The notes: generated by a model not told the origin, from the letters alone. DNA of 40,171 nt from Bacteroidota bacterium (GCA_023415275.1 JAEZLJ010000033.1:1-40171); one strand, 5' to 3'; positions 8,246 through 17,410 are shown, counted from the stretch's first letter. Numbers and translations are program-made.

Positions 8246-9697
8246 TTATAAGTTGGAGTAAATAATACGCAGTCGCAATCGTTGATCAGCATTAACAAAA
8301 TTACCTCCGCCGAGCACTACCCTGCCCTGTGCAATGCCCTGGGTAATTTGTGGCCTGATATAGGCGCCGGCTAGGGGAACAAAAAGCTGGGTTCTCAATG
8401 GTGCATATATACGCAAGGTATCGTTAGGGGCATGACGTGTAACAATGCCCTGCACATACCTGGTAATATCAAACCTGTATTGATTGTTCTTTAGGTTGCC
8501 CCCAAAAAGACTAAGATCTATAGATTGGTTAACACCGAGGTTAATATCCTTGTCGAATAAAAATGCGGTATCAGGAGTGCTGCTATTGGTATAGTCCATG
8601 AACAGGTAAGGTGGAGCAGAAAACTTATCCGAACCAACAGAGGGGAGCACTGAAGCAATGATCTCTGCTTTATGAACCACTTTGTTTCCAAGCGTGGAAA
8701 GATCTGGCACATTCACTGAAGCATAAGAACCGGAAGGAGCTGATTGAATATAAACCTTGTCATCCTCGGTCAATCCATTATTTAAATAAGTAGCCCAATT
8801 GGAAGCCGGGGTCATTTTTACATAATTGGTCTGACCATTAGTACGATGTGCAAAGTCGGTAGATAAGGTATCCCTGGTACCATTGCTATGAACGGTCTGG
8901 TAATAAACCGTTAGCCTGGTTTTAGAGCCGGAGGTAAGATCAAAATAACTCAACACATTGCTTCCGTTGTCTGCCTTTACAGAAAGGCCGGCAAATAATT
9001 TTCTGAAAATAGACCCATTCGTAGAATCTAAATGGAAGCCACCTGACAGCAGGCTGCCAGTGGTATCATATTGAGCAAATCGCTCTCCCAATGAATTATC
9101 AAGCCTGATCCTTACTACATGGCTTACTGCAGTAATATCTCCTGCCCTGATGAGGCGAATGGAGTCCTTGGCAGACTTTGCCGTGAAGGAAGCAGAGCCC
9201 AACTCGGCGCCCGTGGTTGGAAAATCAGTGGAAGGATCGGAGTATTTGTAAAGAACTGTATCCTTAAAATCAGGGTTAGATGCGATCTCGTACACGTGTA
9301 AGGTTTGGATCCCACTTAACGTATCACCATAACTGTTATCATATTGAAGGGAAAGGACTACGGAATCAATAATGTTAGTAGTATCACGCCCACCAAAAGG
9401 ATTGGTGCCTAATGATAATGGAGTAAGGTTGAATTGAAAATCAGCGTGGGTAGTTCCAAATTCGGGATCATTCAAATCTCCTGCCGCTACCAGGTCGCTG
9501 TAATTAACCTTGGTAGTGTCGTTATAAAGCAGGTTGTTAGTAACAGCATTTAGGGCTACCTCAAAAGTATGTACATTATCAACTGCAGGAATTAAATCAC
9601 CACCGAGATCTGTAGCTTCATTAATTTTTTTACAAGAGATAAATCCAATCAGTAACAACAGGGCTGCAAAGAAAAAGATCCGGTTGTGCTTTTTCAC
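8246..9697 (-). CDS. DUF4270 family lipoprotein
   Basis: A 483-residue predicted lipoprotein. The N-terminus has a basic start, a hydrophobic core and a lipobox ending at a cysteine (LLIGFISC, C22), followed by KK. After that come DLGGDLIPAVDNVHTFEV and long beta-rich, Ser/Thr/Asn-rich sequence typical of the Bacteroidota DUF4270 family. It is expected in the cell envelope, possibly at the cell surface. Function is unknown. It starts 27 nt after the GlgA-like gene on the same strand, so the two are probably co-transcribed. The neighbourhood DUF4270, GlgA-like, panC, panD also recurs, as far as I recall, in Bacteroides genomes. Confidence 0.85.
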   Translation of the reverse strand: MKKHNRIFFFAALLLLIGFISCKKINEATDLGGDLIPAVDNVHTFEVALNAVTNNLLYNDTTKVNYSDLVAAGDLNDPEFGTTHADFQFNLTPLSLGTNPFGGRDTTNIIDSVVLSLQYDNSYGDTLSGIQTLHVYEIASNPDFKDTVLYKYSDPSTDFPTTGAELGSASFTAKSAKDSIRLIRAGDITAVSHVVRIRLDNSLGERFAQYDTTGSLLSGGFHLDSTNGSIFRKLFAGLSVKADNGSNVLSYFDLTSGSKTRLTVYYQTVHSNGTRDTLSTDFAHRTNGQTNYVKMTPASNWATYLNNGLTEDDKVYIQSAPSGSYASVNVPDLSTLGNKVVHKAEIIASVLPSVGSDKFSAPPYLFMDYTNSSTPDTAFLFDKDINLGVNQSIDLSLFGGNLKNNQYRFDITRYVQGIVTRHAPNDTLRIYAPLRTQLFVPLAGAYIRPQITQGIAQGRVVLGGGNFVNADQRLRLRIIYSNL

Positions 9698-9724
9698 AAA
9701 TATTAATTAAAGCAGTTTGAAAAA

Positions 9725-10540
9725 TTACTTGTTCGCAAGATCGCCATACAGTTGTAAATAGTCTGTTAAATCAGACTCCGCATTATAGGGCAATGTCTTC
9801 TTGCCGCGAACCTTGGAGAATTCGTCAACCAACTTTTTATCAATCTTTTCTGCGCCAAAAGTGATGGCATCTGCATAGGTAGCACCCCCCCTGAACATTG
9901 CCAGGTTGTTAGCCTCTTTGTAGGGTTCAAGGTCCTTTTCTTTTAAGGAAGGATGAATGATGGCCTTCTGAAGAAAATCGGTCCCAAGCTTTTCCTTAAA
10001 AGTGGTTTGACCAACAGTAAATATGATCTTGCTATGAGAGAAAACAGGCTCTTTCTTGTAAACAGTTTTCAGATACAGAGGTATTAAACCTGTCATCCAT
10101 CCACTGCAATGAATCAGATCCGGGGGCCAGCCAAATTTTTTAACGGTTTCAAGAGCGCCTTTGCAAAAGAAAATGGTTCTTAGTCCATTATCATCATACC
10201 ATTTTTCATTGTCGTCGGTGAAGATGTGTTTTCTTTTAAATAAGTCCTCATTGTCAAGGAAATATACCTGCAGACGGGCATTAGGCAAGGAAGCCACCTT
10301 AATTTGAAGTGGAAAATCTTCGTTATCTATTGAAACATTGATACCAGAAAGACGTACTACCTCGTGCAATCTATGCCGACGCTCATTGATGGCTCCGAAA
10401 CGGGGCATGATACAACGAACCTCATAGCCACTATCATTTGATTTTATCGCCAGCTTGTTTACAATTTCTGAAAATTCAGTCAATTCAAGATATGGAGACA
10501 TTTCGTTGGCAATGAATAAAATTCTTTTCTTTGCTGACAT
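9725..10540 (-). CDS. Degenerate glycogen/starch synthase N-domain protein (GT5-like)
   Basis: A 271-residue protein resembling only the N-terminal GT5 domain of glycogen synthase: RILFIANEMSPY at the N-terminus, EVRCIMPRFGAI, VYFLDNEDLF, DLIHCSGWMTGLIPLYL and KIIFTVGQTTFKE. Full-length GlgA is about 470-500 residues and has a second GT1 domain, which is absent. The KxGGL ADP-glucose motif after the first strand is replaced by YLELTEF, so glycogen synthase activity is doubtful. Upstream ATGs exist to 10624, but a TACCTTTG promoter box at 10574-10581 lies inside that extension, so I take ATG 10540 (MSAKKRILF). It is divergent from panC and followed by the DUF4270 gene. Confidence 0.8.
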   Translation of the reverse strand: MSAKKRILFIANEMSPYLELTEFSEIVNKLAIKSNDSGYEVRCIMPRFGAINERRHRLHEVVRLSGINVSIDNEDFPLQIKVASLPNARLQVYFLDNEDLFKRKHIFTDDNEKWYDDNGLRTIFFCKGALETVKKFGWPPDLIHCSGWMTGLIPLYLKTVYKKEPVFSHSKIIFTVGQTTFKEKLGTDFLQKAIIHPSLKEKDLEPYKEANNLAMFRGGATYADAITFGAEKIDKKLVDEFSKVRGKKTLPYNAESDLTDYLQLYGDLANK

Positions 10541-10573
10541 TGTTACCGTTTTAAACTCTGTAAAAAAGGTTTG

Positions 10574-10581
10574 CAAAGGTA
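10574..10581 (-). promoter_or_regulatory. Putative promoter -7 box of the GlgA-like gene
   Basis: TACCTTTG on the minus strand, a perfect TAnnTTTG match, lies 33 nt before the chosen ATG at 10540. It rules against the longer upstream starts. Confidence 0.55.
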
Positions 10582-10629
10582 ACCATTTATAATTAAACGT
10601 GACATGCGGTATATCCGCCATCAAGATTT

Positions 10630-11472
10630 ATGATCCTTTTTAAGAAGGCCACAGCCCTCTCCGATCATCTTCAAGATCAGAAGAATAGAGGTAAAACCAT
10701 TGGATTTGTTCCTACTATGGGGGCCCTTCATGAGGGCCATTTATCCTTGATTCAACAATGCCGGGAAGCCAATGATATCACGGTTTGCAGCATATTCGTC
10801 AACCCCACACAGTTTAACAACCAGGAAGACTTCAAGCATTATCCCATTACCATAGAAAAGGATACAGAACAATTGATAAATGCAGGCTGTGACATATTGT
10901 TTCTTCCAGGGGTAAGCGAAATATACCCCCCAGGTTACCAAAAGATGCATTACGACCTTGGATCTATAGAGGATCGCCTGGAGGGTTATTACCGTCCGGG
11001 ACACTTCCAGGGGGTGTGTCAGGTAGTGGATAGGTTACTGGAGATCATCAACCCTGATAGTTTATATATGGGTCAGAAAGACTTCCAGCAATGTATGGTT
11101 ATAAATAAACTGTTGGAACTAACGGGTAGGTCCGGCAAGATCCAAATGAATATCATCCCTACAAAAAGGGAGGCATCCGGTCTTGCCATGAGCAGTCGCA
11201 ACCTAAGACTAAGTGAAGCCGAAAAAACCCTGGCTGTTTCCATTTACCAGGAATTGAAATATATTAAGCAGCACCTGCACACCATTCCTTTGCAGGCCTT
11301 AAAAGAAAAAGTCACTACTTACCTGGGTGAAAAAGGCTTCGGGGTAGATTATGTTGAAATTGCCAGGTCTGCAGATCTTCATGCCAGTGAAAATACGGGC
11401 GAGGCCGAGGTGGCATTGATCGCTGCCAGCATAGGAAATGTCAGATTAATAGATAACCTGGTTTTGAATTAA
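10630..11472 (+). CDS. panC: Pantothenate synthetase (pantoate-beta-alanine ligase)
   Basis: PanC joins pantoate and beta-alanine with ATP, the last step to pantothenate. The 280-residue protein has the nucleotidyl-transferase signature GFVPTMGALHEGHLSLI, with the HxGH ATP motif as HEGH. It also has SIFVNPTQFN, the FQGVCQVVDRLL block, YMGQKDFQQC and the KMSKS-like SGLAMSSRN. The start is ATG at 10630, divergent from the GlgA-like gene with about 90 bp shared upstream DNA. panD follows after 38 nt and supplies the beta-alanine substrate. panB is about 5 kb downstream. Confidence 0.97.
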   Translation: MILFKKATALSDHLQDQKNRGKTIGFVPTMGALHEGHLSLIQQCREANDITVCSIFVNPTQFNNQEDFKHYPITIEKDTEQLINAGCDILFLPGVSEIYPPGYQKMHYDLGSIEDRLEGYYRPGHFQGVCQVVDRLLEIINPDSLYMGQKDFQQCMVINKLLELTGRSGKIQMNIIPTKREASGLAMSSRNLRLSEAEKTLAVSIYQELKYIKQHLHTIPLQALKEKVTTYLGEKGFGVDYVEIARSADLHASENTGEAEVALIAASIGNVRLIDNLVLN

Positions 11473-11494
11473 CAAAGACTTCACGCCGATAAAT

Positions 11495-11502
11495 TACCTT
11501 TG
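11495..11502 (+). promoter_or_regulatory. Putative panD promoter -7 box
   Basis: TACCTTTG, a perfect match, ends 8 nt before the panD ATG. It suggests that panD has its own promoter in addition to any read-through from panC. Confidence 0.5.
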
Positions 11503-11510
11503 CGTCCGCT

Positions 11511-11855
11511 ATGAATATTGCAGTTTTGAAATCTAAGGTTCACCGGGCAGTTATCACCGAAGCCAATCTACATTATGTGGGAAGCCTGACACTTGATGAA
11601 GACATCATGGAGTCGGCTAATATGATTGAAAATGAAAAGGTGACCGTGGTAAATGTTAATAATGGTGAACGATTGGACACTTACCTCATCAAAGGGAAAC
11701 GGGGATCGGGTGTCTGTTGTTTAAATGGGCCTGCAGCACGAAAAGGAATGGTAGGCGATGTGGTGGTGATCATCTCCTATGCCTCTATGCCTTTTGAAGA
11801 GGCTAAAACATTTAAACCCTGGGTTGTATTTCCAAAAGAAGGAAACAAATTATAG
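11511..11855 (+). CDS. panD: Aspartate 1-decarboxylase proenzyme
   Basis: PanD decarboxylates aspartate to beta-alanine and carries a pyruvoyl cofactor made by self-cleavage. The 114-residue length is normal. The cleavage site G24-S25 is present in HYVGSLTLDED, and the C-terminal blocks GERLDTYLI, GSGVCCLNGPAA and GDVVVIISYA match the family. The product feeds PanC, encoded just upstream. The next gene starts 104 nt later behind its own promoter. Confidence 0.97.
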   Translation: MNIAVLKSKVHRAVITEANLHYVGSLTLDEDIMESANMIENEKVTVVNVNNGERLDTYLIKGKRGSGVCCLNGPAARKGMVGDVVVIISYASMPFEEAKTFKPWVVFPKEGNKL

Positions 11856-11945
11856 AATGTTTACAAAACAACAGGAATGCCTGGTTGATACAACACGAGC
11901 TGCTTAACGATTTCCTGCCGGTTGATCTTTTCGGTATTCCTTTGG

Positions 11946-11953
11946 TATCTTCG
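11946..11953 (+). promoter_or_regulatory. Putative promoter -7 box of the flippase-like gene
   Basis: TATCTTCG lies 6 nt before the ATG at 11960; a leaderless transcript is predicted. Confidence 0.45.
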
Positions 11954-11959
11954 AATTGA

Positions 11960-13012
11960 ATGAAGAAATCCATCTTAACCATACTCCAGTATTCATTTTT
12001 CCTTGGACTGGGAATTTTATTCGTATGGCTATCTGTACGTAAGATCGACCATTCGCAGTGGCTGCAGATTAAAGATGCTTTGCAAAGAGCCAGGCACTGG
12101 TTAATATTTCCTGTTTTCATTTTATTAATCCTGAGCCATTATTTCAGGGCTCTTAGATGGAAGATACTGATGGAGCCAATGGGTTATCACCCAAGCACAT
12201 TCAACACTTTCGCCGCTGTAATGATTGGATACCTGGTGAATGCCGGGGTGCCCCGGTTGGGCGAAGTGGTTAAATGCACGCTCCTCTCCCGCTATGAGAA
12301 TGTACGTGCTGACCGCCTGGTTGGTACCATTGTTATGGAAAGAGCTGTGGACCTTGTTTCACTGATCATAGTCTTTATCCTGGCGCTTCTTTTCCAGGGG
12401 CATGTTATAGGAGATTATGTATCCCATTCTTTTGGAAAGTTCTTTGTAGACAAAACAGGTCATGCCTCAGTACAGAAGATCATGATAGCGCTGGGTATCA
12501 TCATTGTGTTCTTTAGCATACTATATTTCCTGCTCAAACGTTTTGGACATATAGATGCGGTGGCTAAAATCAAGCATGTGATCAAAGGCATCCTGCACGG
12601 CCTGAGCAGCATTAAATTTATAAAGCATAAAGGAATATTTCTTTTTCATTCAGTGCTGATCTGGGCGCTTTATTTAGCCAGTACCACTATTGGCATCTAT
12701 GCTTTACAGGAAACTGCTCACCTGGGAATTGGTGGTGGCCTCACAACCTTAGCGGTAGGCAGTGTGGGAATGGTGTTGACACCCGGCGGCATTGGCGCAT
12801 ATCCCCTCCTGGTAGCGAAATTAATGGGGCTTTATGGCTTAAATGAAGACACTATAGGCAATGCCCTGGGATGGTTATTATGGTCCGTGCAAACGCTGAT
12901 CATCATTGGTGCAGGCCTGATCTTTTCGGGTCTATTTTCCTATTTTAATAAAAAGAAACAAATCATTGAATCCAGGGAACAGTATACAGAACAAAATATT
13001 GACATTACCTGA
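11960..13012 (+). CDS. Lysylphosphatidylglycerol synthase TM region / YbhN-type membrane protein
   Basis: A 350-residue integral membrane protein with about eight predicted helices, of the family that resembles the flippase half of MprF (UPF0104/YbhN). Characteristic stretches are the HYFRALRWKILMEPMG loop, the NAGVPRLGEVVKCTLLSRYE segment (the family's conserved PxRxGE core), VGTIVMERAVDLVSL and the GGIGAYPLLVAKLMGLYGL motif near the C-terminus. No lysyl-transferase domain is attached. The family is thought to move lipids or lipid-linked substrates; the substrate cannot be read here. The gene overlaps the following nucleotidyltransferase gene by 47 bp. Confidence 0.85.
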   Translation: MKKSILTILQYSFFLGLGILFVWLSVRKIDHSQWLQIKDALQRARHWLIFPVFILLILSHYFRALRWKILMEPMGYHPSTFNTFAAVMIGYLVNAGVPRLGEVVKCTLLSRYENVRADRLVGTIVMERAVDLVSLIIVFILALLFQGHVIGDYVSHSFGKFFVDKTGHASVQKIMIALGIIIVFFSILYFLLKRFGHIDAVAKIKHVIKGILHGLSSIKFIKHKGIFLFHSVLIWALYLASTTIGIYALQETAHLGIGGGLTTLAVGSVGMVLTPGGIGAYPLLVAKLMGLYGLNEDTIGNALGWLLWSVQTLIIIGAGLIFSGLFSYFNKKKQIIESREQYTEQNIDIT

Positions 13013-13457
13013 CCTGCTGAGGAAGGTGAATCAATGGAGGGTATTAAACAAAACAATCGCATTTACTAATGGATGTTTTGACATACTTCATGCTGGCCAT
13101 ATAGCCTCACTTACCCAGGCAGCCAGCCAGGGAGATTATTTGATCGTTGCTGTAAATGCAGATTCCTCCATAAAAGGTTTGAAAGGTGATAACAGGCCGG
13201 TAAATGATGAAAAGGCAAGAGCATTGGTTCTGGCAGCTTTATCCATGGTAGATGCGGTAATCATCTTTTCTGAGCCCACCCCCCTTGAAGTAATACTACA
13301 GGTGCGCCCCGACGTGTTGGTGAAGGGTGGAGATTATAAAATAGAAGAAATAGCAGGCGCCAGGGAAGTAATCGGCTGGGGTGGACAGGTTGTATTAAAT
13401 CCTATAGTTGAAGGTTACTCCACTACTTCAATTATAAACAAACTACAAAATAAATAA
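12966..13457 (+). CDS. RfaE2-type D-glycero-beta-D-manno-heptose 1-phosphate adenylyltransferase
   Basis: A 163-residue cytidylyltransferase-fold protein with IAFTNGCFDILHAGHIASL, whose HxGH motif binds ATP, then DYLIVAVNADSSIKGLKG, RPVNDEKARA, VDAVIIFSEPTPLEVI and PDVLVKGGDY, and a C-terminal GYSTTSII. This is the layout of the adenylyltransferase half of HldE, which activates heptose-1-phosphate for LPS core. No ATG precedes the conserved sequence, so a TTG start is required: 12966 is used and 12999 (before TLPDLL) is also possible. Either overlaps the flippase-like gene. Related adenylyltransferases share these motifs, so the substrate is inferred. Confidence 0.85.
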   Translation: MNPGNSIQNKILTLPDLLRKVNQWRVLNKTIAFTNGCFDILHAGHIASLTQAASQGDYLIVAVNADSSIKGLKGDNRPVNDEKARALVLAALSMVDAVIIFSEPTPLEVILQVRPDVLVKGGDYKIEEIAGAREVIGWGGQVVLNPIVEGYSTTSIINKLQNK

Positions 13458-13514
13458 CCGGTAAGAGTTAAGCACGGATGTTGCGTATATTTATATCTAT
13501 ACGAAACATTTTGC

Positions 13515-15602
13515 ATGGCAAATTCCAGGCGTAAAACCATTCCACGAGATATTAGCTGGCTATCATTCAACGCCCGTGTGCTGCAGGAGGCTGCTGACCC
13601 TACCGTACCATTAAGGGAGCGCATTCGTTTTCTTGGAATATTTTCAAATAACCTCGATGAGTTTTTTCGGGTAAGAGTTGCCACACTAAAGCGAATGATC
13701 CAGGTTGGTAGCAAGGGCAAGATGCACCTTGAGGCAAATCCGGAAAGCATATTGGAAGAAATCCAAATGACGGTTTTAAACCAGCAAAGTGAATTTAACC
13801 GCATTTGGTATGGCATACTTGAAGAACTGAAAGAAGAAAAAATCTTCCTTGCAACTGAAAAAGACCTCAACCCCGAGCAACAGGAGTTTGTACAACGTTA
13901 TTATGAAGAAGAAGTAAGTCCCAATGTCATTCCATTGATGATTGAAAGCATCCAGGAACTTACCTTTTTACGGGATAAATCCATTTACCTGGGCGTGGTC
14001 ATGTGGAAGCAGGAAAGCGCATTAAAGCGGATGTATTCCATTATTGAGATCCCTACCAGGGTAATGAGTCGTTTTGTGATACTGCCTTCGCCTGACAATG
14101 AACATCATATTATCTTATTAGAAGACATCATCAGGTTTAATCTCCCTGAAATATTCAGCTATTTTGGTTATGATCAATACCAGTCAGGAGTTTTCAAACT
14201 GACACGGGATGCCGAAATTGATATTGATAATGATATATCCACCAACCTGATACAGAAAATAGAAAAAGGTATTAAAAATCGACGGAAGGGAAAACCTGTA
14301 AGGTTTATCTACGATAAAGAAATGGATCCGGGATTACTGGAATATTTGATCAGGAAATTCAATCTCAGTAAGCGGGATAATATTATACCAGGTGGACGTA
14401 TACACAACTTCAGGCATTTCATGGACTTCCCTAAAGAAGTGTTTAACGGTGTCAATAAAAGAAGAAAGCCTTTCGATCATCCCCTTCTATTGGAAAACAG
14501 GGTGACAGATGTAGTGATGAGAAGAGATGTGATGCTTCATTTTCCTTACCACTCCTTTAACCCCGTAATCGACCTATTAAGAGAGGCGGCTATTGATCCC
14601 GATGTAGCTTCCATAAAGATCACTACCTACCGTTTAGCCAAACAATCTAAGGTGATCAATGCCCTTATTAATGCCGTAAGAAATGGAAAACAGGTGATGG
14701 TGATGCTGGAAGTGCGGGCACGTTTTGATGAAGAAGCCAACCTGGCCTGGAAAGTAAGGCTGGAAGATGAAGGTGTAAAAGTATTGATCGGCATCCCTAA
14801 TATGAAGGTTCATGCCAAGATCTGCGTAATTAGAAAACGGGTGCAAGACCGCATTGTCCAATATGGCTTTGTCAGTACCGGAAACCTGAATGAAGACACT
14901 GCCAAAGTATATGCAGACCATTGCCTGCTCACTTCAAACCGAAGCATATTGGCTGATGTAAACAGGATATTCAATTACCTGGAGCACCATAAGACCGGCA
15001 CTCATTTTCTGAAAGCATGCAATACCATTGTTCCCAGCCCCATTTTTATAAGGAAAGAGATCATTAAGTTGATAAGGACCGAGATCAAAAATGTGCAGAA
15101 AAAAGGGAAAGGTATTATAACAGCTAAAATGAATTCCTTATCGGATGAAGAATTGATCAATGAATTATACGAAGCTGCCCGGGCAGGTGTTGAGATCAAT
15201 CTGATCATTCGTGGTATTTTCTGTATGTTTTCGCAAAATGACAAATTCCTTATCCCGGTAAAAGCCATCAGCATTGTTGATGAATATTTGGAACATGCCA
15301 GGGTATGGATCTTTCATAATGCAGGAAAGGAAAAAGTATATATCTCCTCTGCCGATTGGATGGTTCGCAACCTGGACCACCGGGTAGAAGCCTCCTGTCC
15401 TATTTTTGATGAAAGAATTAAAAAGGAATTAAAAGATATCCTCAATATTCAATTGCATGACAATGTGAAAGCCAGGTGGCTGGATAATGATCTTAGCAAT
15501 GAATATGTAAGAACTCCAGGAGAGCCTATACGTTCCCAGGTAGAAACATTTAATTACTTAACCCGCAAAATAGAGATACCAGTTGAGGTTAGCAGCCATT
15601 GA
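13515..15602 (+). CDS. ppk1: Polyphosphate kinase 1
   Basis: PPK1 reversibly polymerises the gamma-phosphate of ATP into polyphosphate. The 695-residue protein has the family's N-terminal RDISWLSFNARVLQEA, the NNLDEFFRVRVATLK block and two PLD-like catalytic domains. The phosphorylated histidine is H433 in NMKVHAKICVI (E. coli H435). The second essential histidine is H594 in YLEHARVWIF. SSADWMVRNLDHRVE is also conserved. The last 20 bp overlap the start of the exopolyphosphatase gene, so the two enzymes of polyphosphate turnover are coupled. Confidence 0.97.
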   Translation: MANSRRKTIPRDISWLSFNARVLQEAADPTVPLRERIRFLGIFSNNLDEFFRVRVATLKRMIQVGSKGKMHLEANPESILEEIQMTVLNQQSEFNRIWYGILEELKEEKIFLATEKDLNPEQQEFVQRYYEEEVSPNVIPLMIESIQELTFLRDKSIYLGVVMWKQESALKRMYSIIEIPTRVMSRFVILPSPDNEHHIILLEDIIRFNLPEIFSYFGYDQYQSGVFKLTRDAEIDIDNDISTNLIQKIEKGIKNRRKGKPVRFIYDKEMDPGLLEYLIRKFNLSKRDNIIPGGRIHNFRHFMDFPKEVFNGVNKRRKPFDHPLLLENRVTDVVMRRDVMLHFPYHSFNPVIDLLREAAIDPDVASIKITTYRLAKQSKVINALINAVRNGKQVMVMLEVRARFDEEANLAWKVRLEDEGVKVLIGIPNMKVHAKICVIRKRVQDRIVQYGFVSTGNLNEDTAKVYADHCLLTSNRSILADVNRIFNYLEHHKTGTHFLKACNTIVPSPIFIRKEIIKLIRTEIKNVQKKGKGIITAKMNSLSDEELINELYEAARAGVEINLIIRGIFCMFSQNDKFLIPVKAISIVDEYLEHARVWIFHNAGKEKVYISSADWMVRNLDHRVEASCPIFDERIKKELKDILNIQLHDNVKARWLDNDLSNEYVRTPGEPIRSQVETFNYLTRKIEIPVEVSSH

Positions 15603-16479
15603 TATTGGAAGTAATGCAGCTCGTTTGCTGATCATAGATGTGGTCATTGGCCCTTCAGGCAAACATGAATTTGTAAAACTCACATTGGTAAGGGTGCCAT
15701 TGCGCCTTGGATTTGATGTTTTCGAGAGAGGATCTATCAGCGAGGAAAAAGCCAAGATGCTGATCAAGACTATTCTTTCATACAAATTATTGATAGATGT
15801 ATATCAAGTAAAAGAATATATCACGGCTGCTACATCCGCCATGAGAGACGCATCGAATGCCAGGGAAATACTGGAAAGGGTCAGGCAGGAATCCGGGATA
15901 GATATCAAAGTGATCACTGGCGAGGAAGAAGCCTCCTTTATTTATGAGAACCATGTGGCTGAGAATCTGAATACCCAGGAATCTTACCTGTATATTGATG
16001 TAGGTGGCGGCAGTACTGAATTAAGCTTTTTCAGTGATGGGAAATTAGTATCTAAAGAATCATTTAACATTGGCACCATCAGGCTCCTCAAAAACCAGGT
16101 TACAGAAGACCATTGGAACCAGATGAAAAAGTTCATTAAGGAGAAAACCACTGGTTACCACCATATTACAGCTATTGGCTCTGGGGGAAACATCAATAAA
16201 ATATTCTCTTTGTCTAAAAGAAAGGAAGGCAAACCATTGAATCTTGAATTATTACGTAATTATTATAAAGAATTCAGCAGCTTGCCTTTATCCCAGCGGA
16301 TCTCTTTGTATAAGCTCAGGGAAGACAGGGCTGATGTGATCGTTCCCGCACTACTCATATATATCAACGTTATGAAATGGGCCGACACAGAAGAAATATT
16401 TGTACCGAAGATTGGCCTTGCGGATGGTTTGATTCATATTCTTTATGAGCGACTGAGGAAGCCTATTGGCAATAACTGA
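15583..16479 (+). CDS. ppx: Exopolyphosphatase, Ppx/GppA family
   Basis: A 298-residue ASKHA-fold phosphatase that would release phosphate from polyphosphate ends or hydrolyse pppGpp. Motifs are the first phosphate loop RLAAIDIGSNAARLLI, the second ATSAMRDASNA, the catalytic region TGEEEASFIYE and the third loop YIDVGGGSTELS. It is the short form without the C-terminal HD domain. The TTG at 15583 must be the start: an in-frame stop lies at 15571 and the family's N-terminal sequence begins right after the TTG. It overlaps ppk1 by 20 bp, so translation is probably coupled. Confidence 0.92.
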   Translation: MRLAAIDIGSNAARLLIIDVVIGPSGKHEFVKLTLVRVPLRLGFDVFERGSISEEKAKMLIKTILSYKLLIDVYQVKEYITAATSAMRDASNAREILERVRQESGIDIKVITGEEEASFIYENHVAENLNTQESYLYIDVGGGSTELSFFSDGKLVSKESFNIGTIRLLKNQVTEDHWNQMKKFIKEKTTGYHHITAIGSGGNINKIFSLSKRKEGKPLNLELLRNYYKEFSSLPLSQRISLYKLREDRADVIVPALLIYINVMKWADTEEIFVPKIGLADGLIHILYERLRKPIGNN

Positions 16480-16526
16480 GGTTTAATTACTCCTAACAGT
16501 CATTCCTTTTTTGATCACCGGGTACT

Positions 16527-16534
16527 TAACTTTG
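16527..16534 (+). promoter_or_regulatory. Putative panB promoter -7 box
   Basis: TAACTTTG matches TAnnTTTG and lies 30 nt before the panB ATG. Confidence 0.5.
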
Positions 16535-16564
16535 ACAGATCGATCTAAAATTTAAATTGCATCC

Positions 16565-17383
16565 ATGAGTGCCAACACCCCGGAAGTAAAACGCATCACT
16601 ACCAATACACTGCAAAAAATGAAAGCATCGGGTACAAAAATATCCATGCTCACTGCCTATGACTTTTCTTTTGCTACCCTTTTCGATGCCGCCGGGATAG
16701 ATGTGTTGCTAGTGGGAGACTCAGCTTCCAATGTAATGGCTGGCCATGAAACGACGCTGCCTATAACACTTGACCAGATGATCTACCACGCTTCTTCAGT
16801 CATCCGGGGAGCTAAAAGAGCCCTTGTAGTGGTGGATCTTCCATTTGGATCGTACCAATCAAACAGCGAGATTGCCGTGGCATCTGCTATACGTATCATG
16901 AAGGAAACAGGTGCGCATGCCATCAAGATGGAAGGTGGAGAAGAGGTACTTGAATCTGTAAAAAAGATCATAGCAGCAGGAATACCTGTAATGGCTCACC
17001 TGGGGTTAACTCCACAGTCAATTTATAAATTTGGTACTTACAGTGTTCGGGCAAAAGAAGAAGAGGAAGCCAGCAAACTTCGTAAAGATGCACAATTACT
17101 GGAAGAAGCCGGATGCTTTGCTATAGTGCTGGAAAAAATACCCGCCAGCCTGGCCAAAGATGTTTCCACAGCTCTTCACATCCCCACCATTGGTATAGGT
17201 GCCGGTAAATTTTGTGATGGCCAGGTATTGGTAATGCATGACATGCTGGGCATCAACACAGAATTCAAACCCCGTTTTCTCCGCCAGTATTTAAACATCC
17301 ATGAACAAGCTACAAAAGCAGTGCAGCAATATATAACTGATGTGCGTTCCAATAACTTCCCCAGTGATGCGGAATCCTATTAA
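16565..17383 (+). CDS. panB: 3-methyl-2-oxobutanoate hydroxymethyltransferase
   Basis: PanB makes ketopantoate from 2-oxoisovalerate and methylene-THF, the first committed step to pantothenate. The 272-residue length is standard. Motifs are ISMLTAYDFSFATLFDAAG, VLLVGDSASNVMAGHETTLP, the VVVDLPFGSYQ metal/substrate block, AIKMEGGEE, VMAHLGLTPQS and IPTIGIGAGKFCDGQVLVMHDMLG with the GIGAG loop. It is separated from panC and panD by four other genes and has its own promoter box. Confidence 0.97.
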   Translation: MSANTPEVKRITTNTLQKMKASGTKISMLTAYDFSFATLFDAAGIDVLLVGDSASNVMAGHETTLPITLDQMIYHASSVIRGAKRALVVVDLPFGSYQSNSEIAVASAIRIMKETGAHAIKMEGGEEVLESVKKIIAAGIPVMAHLGLTPQSIYKFGTYSVRAKEEEEASKLRKDAQLLEEAGCFAIVLEKIPASLAKDVSTALHIPTIGIGAGKFCDGQVLVMHDMLGINTEFKPRFLRQYLNIHEQATKAVQQYITDVRSNNFPSDAESY

Positions 17384-17402
17384 TGCTTCAATGGCTTAAC
17401 CC

Positions 17403-17410
17403 TATTTTTG
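17403..17410 (+). promoter_or_regulatory. Putative promoter -7 box of the TonB receptor/ALDH7 unit
   Basis: TATTTTTG matches TAnnTTTG and ends 17 nt before the ATG at 17428. The gap from panB is too short for a cobalamin riboswitch. Confidence 0.5.
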
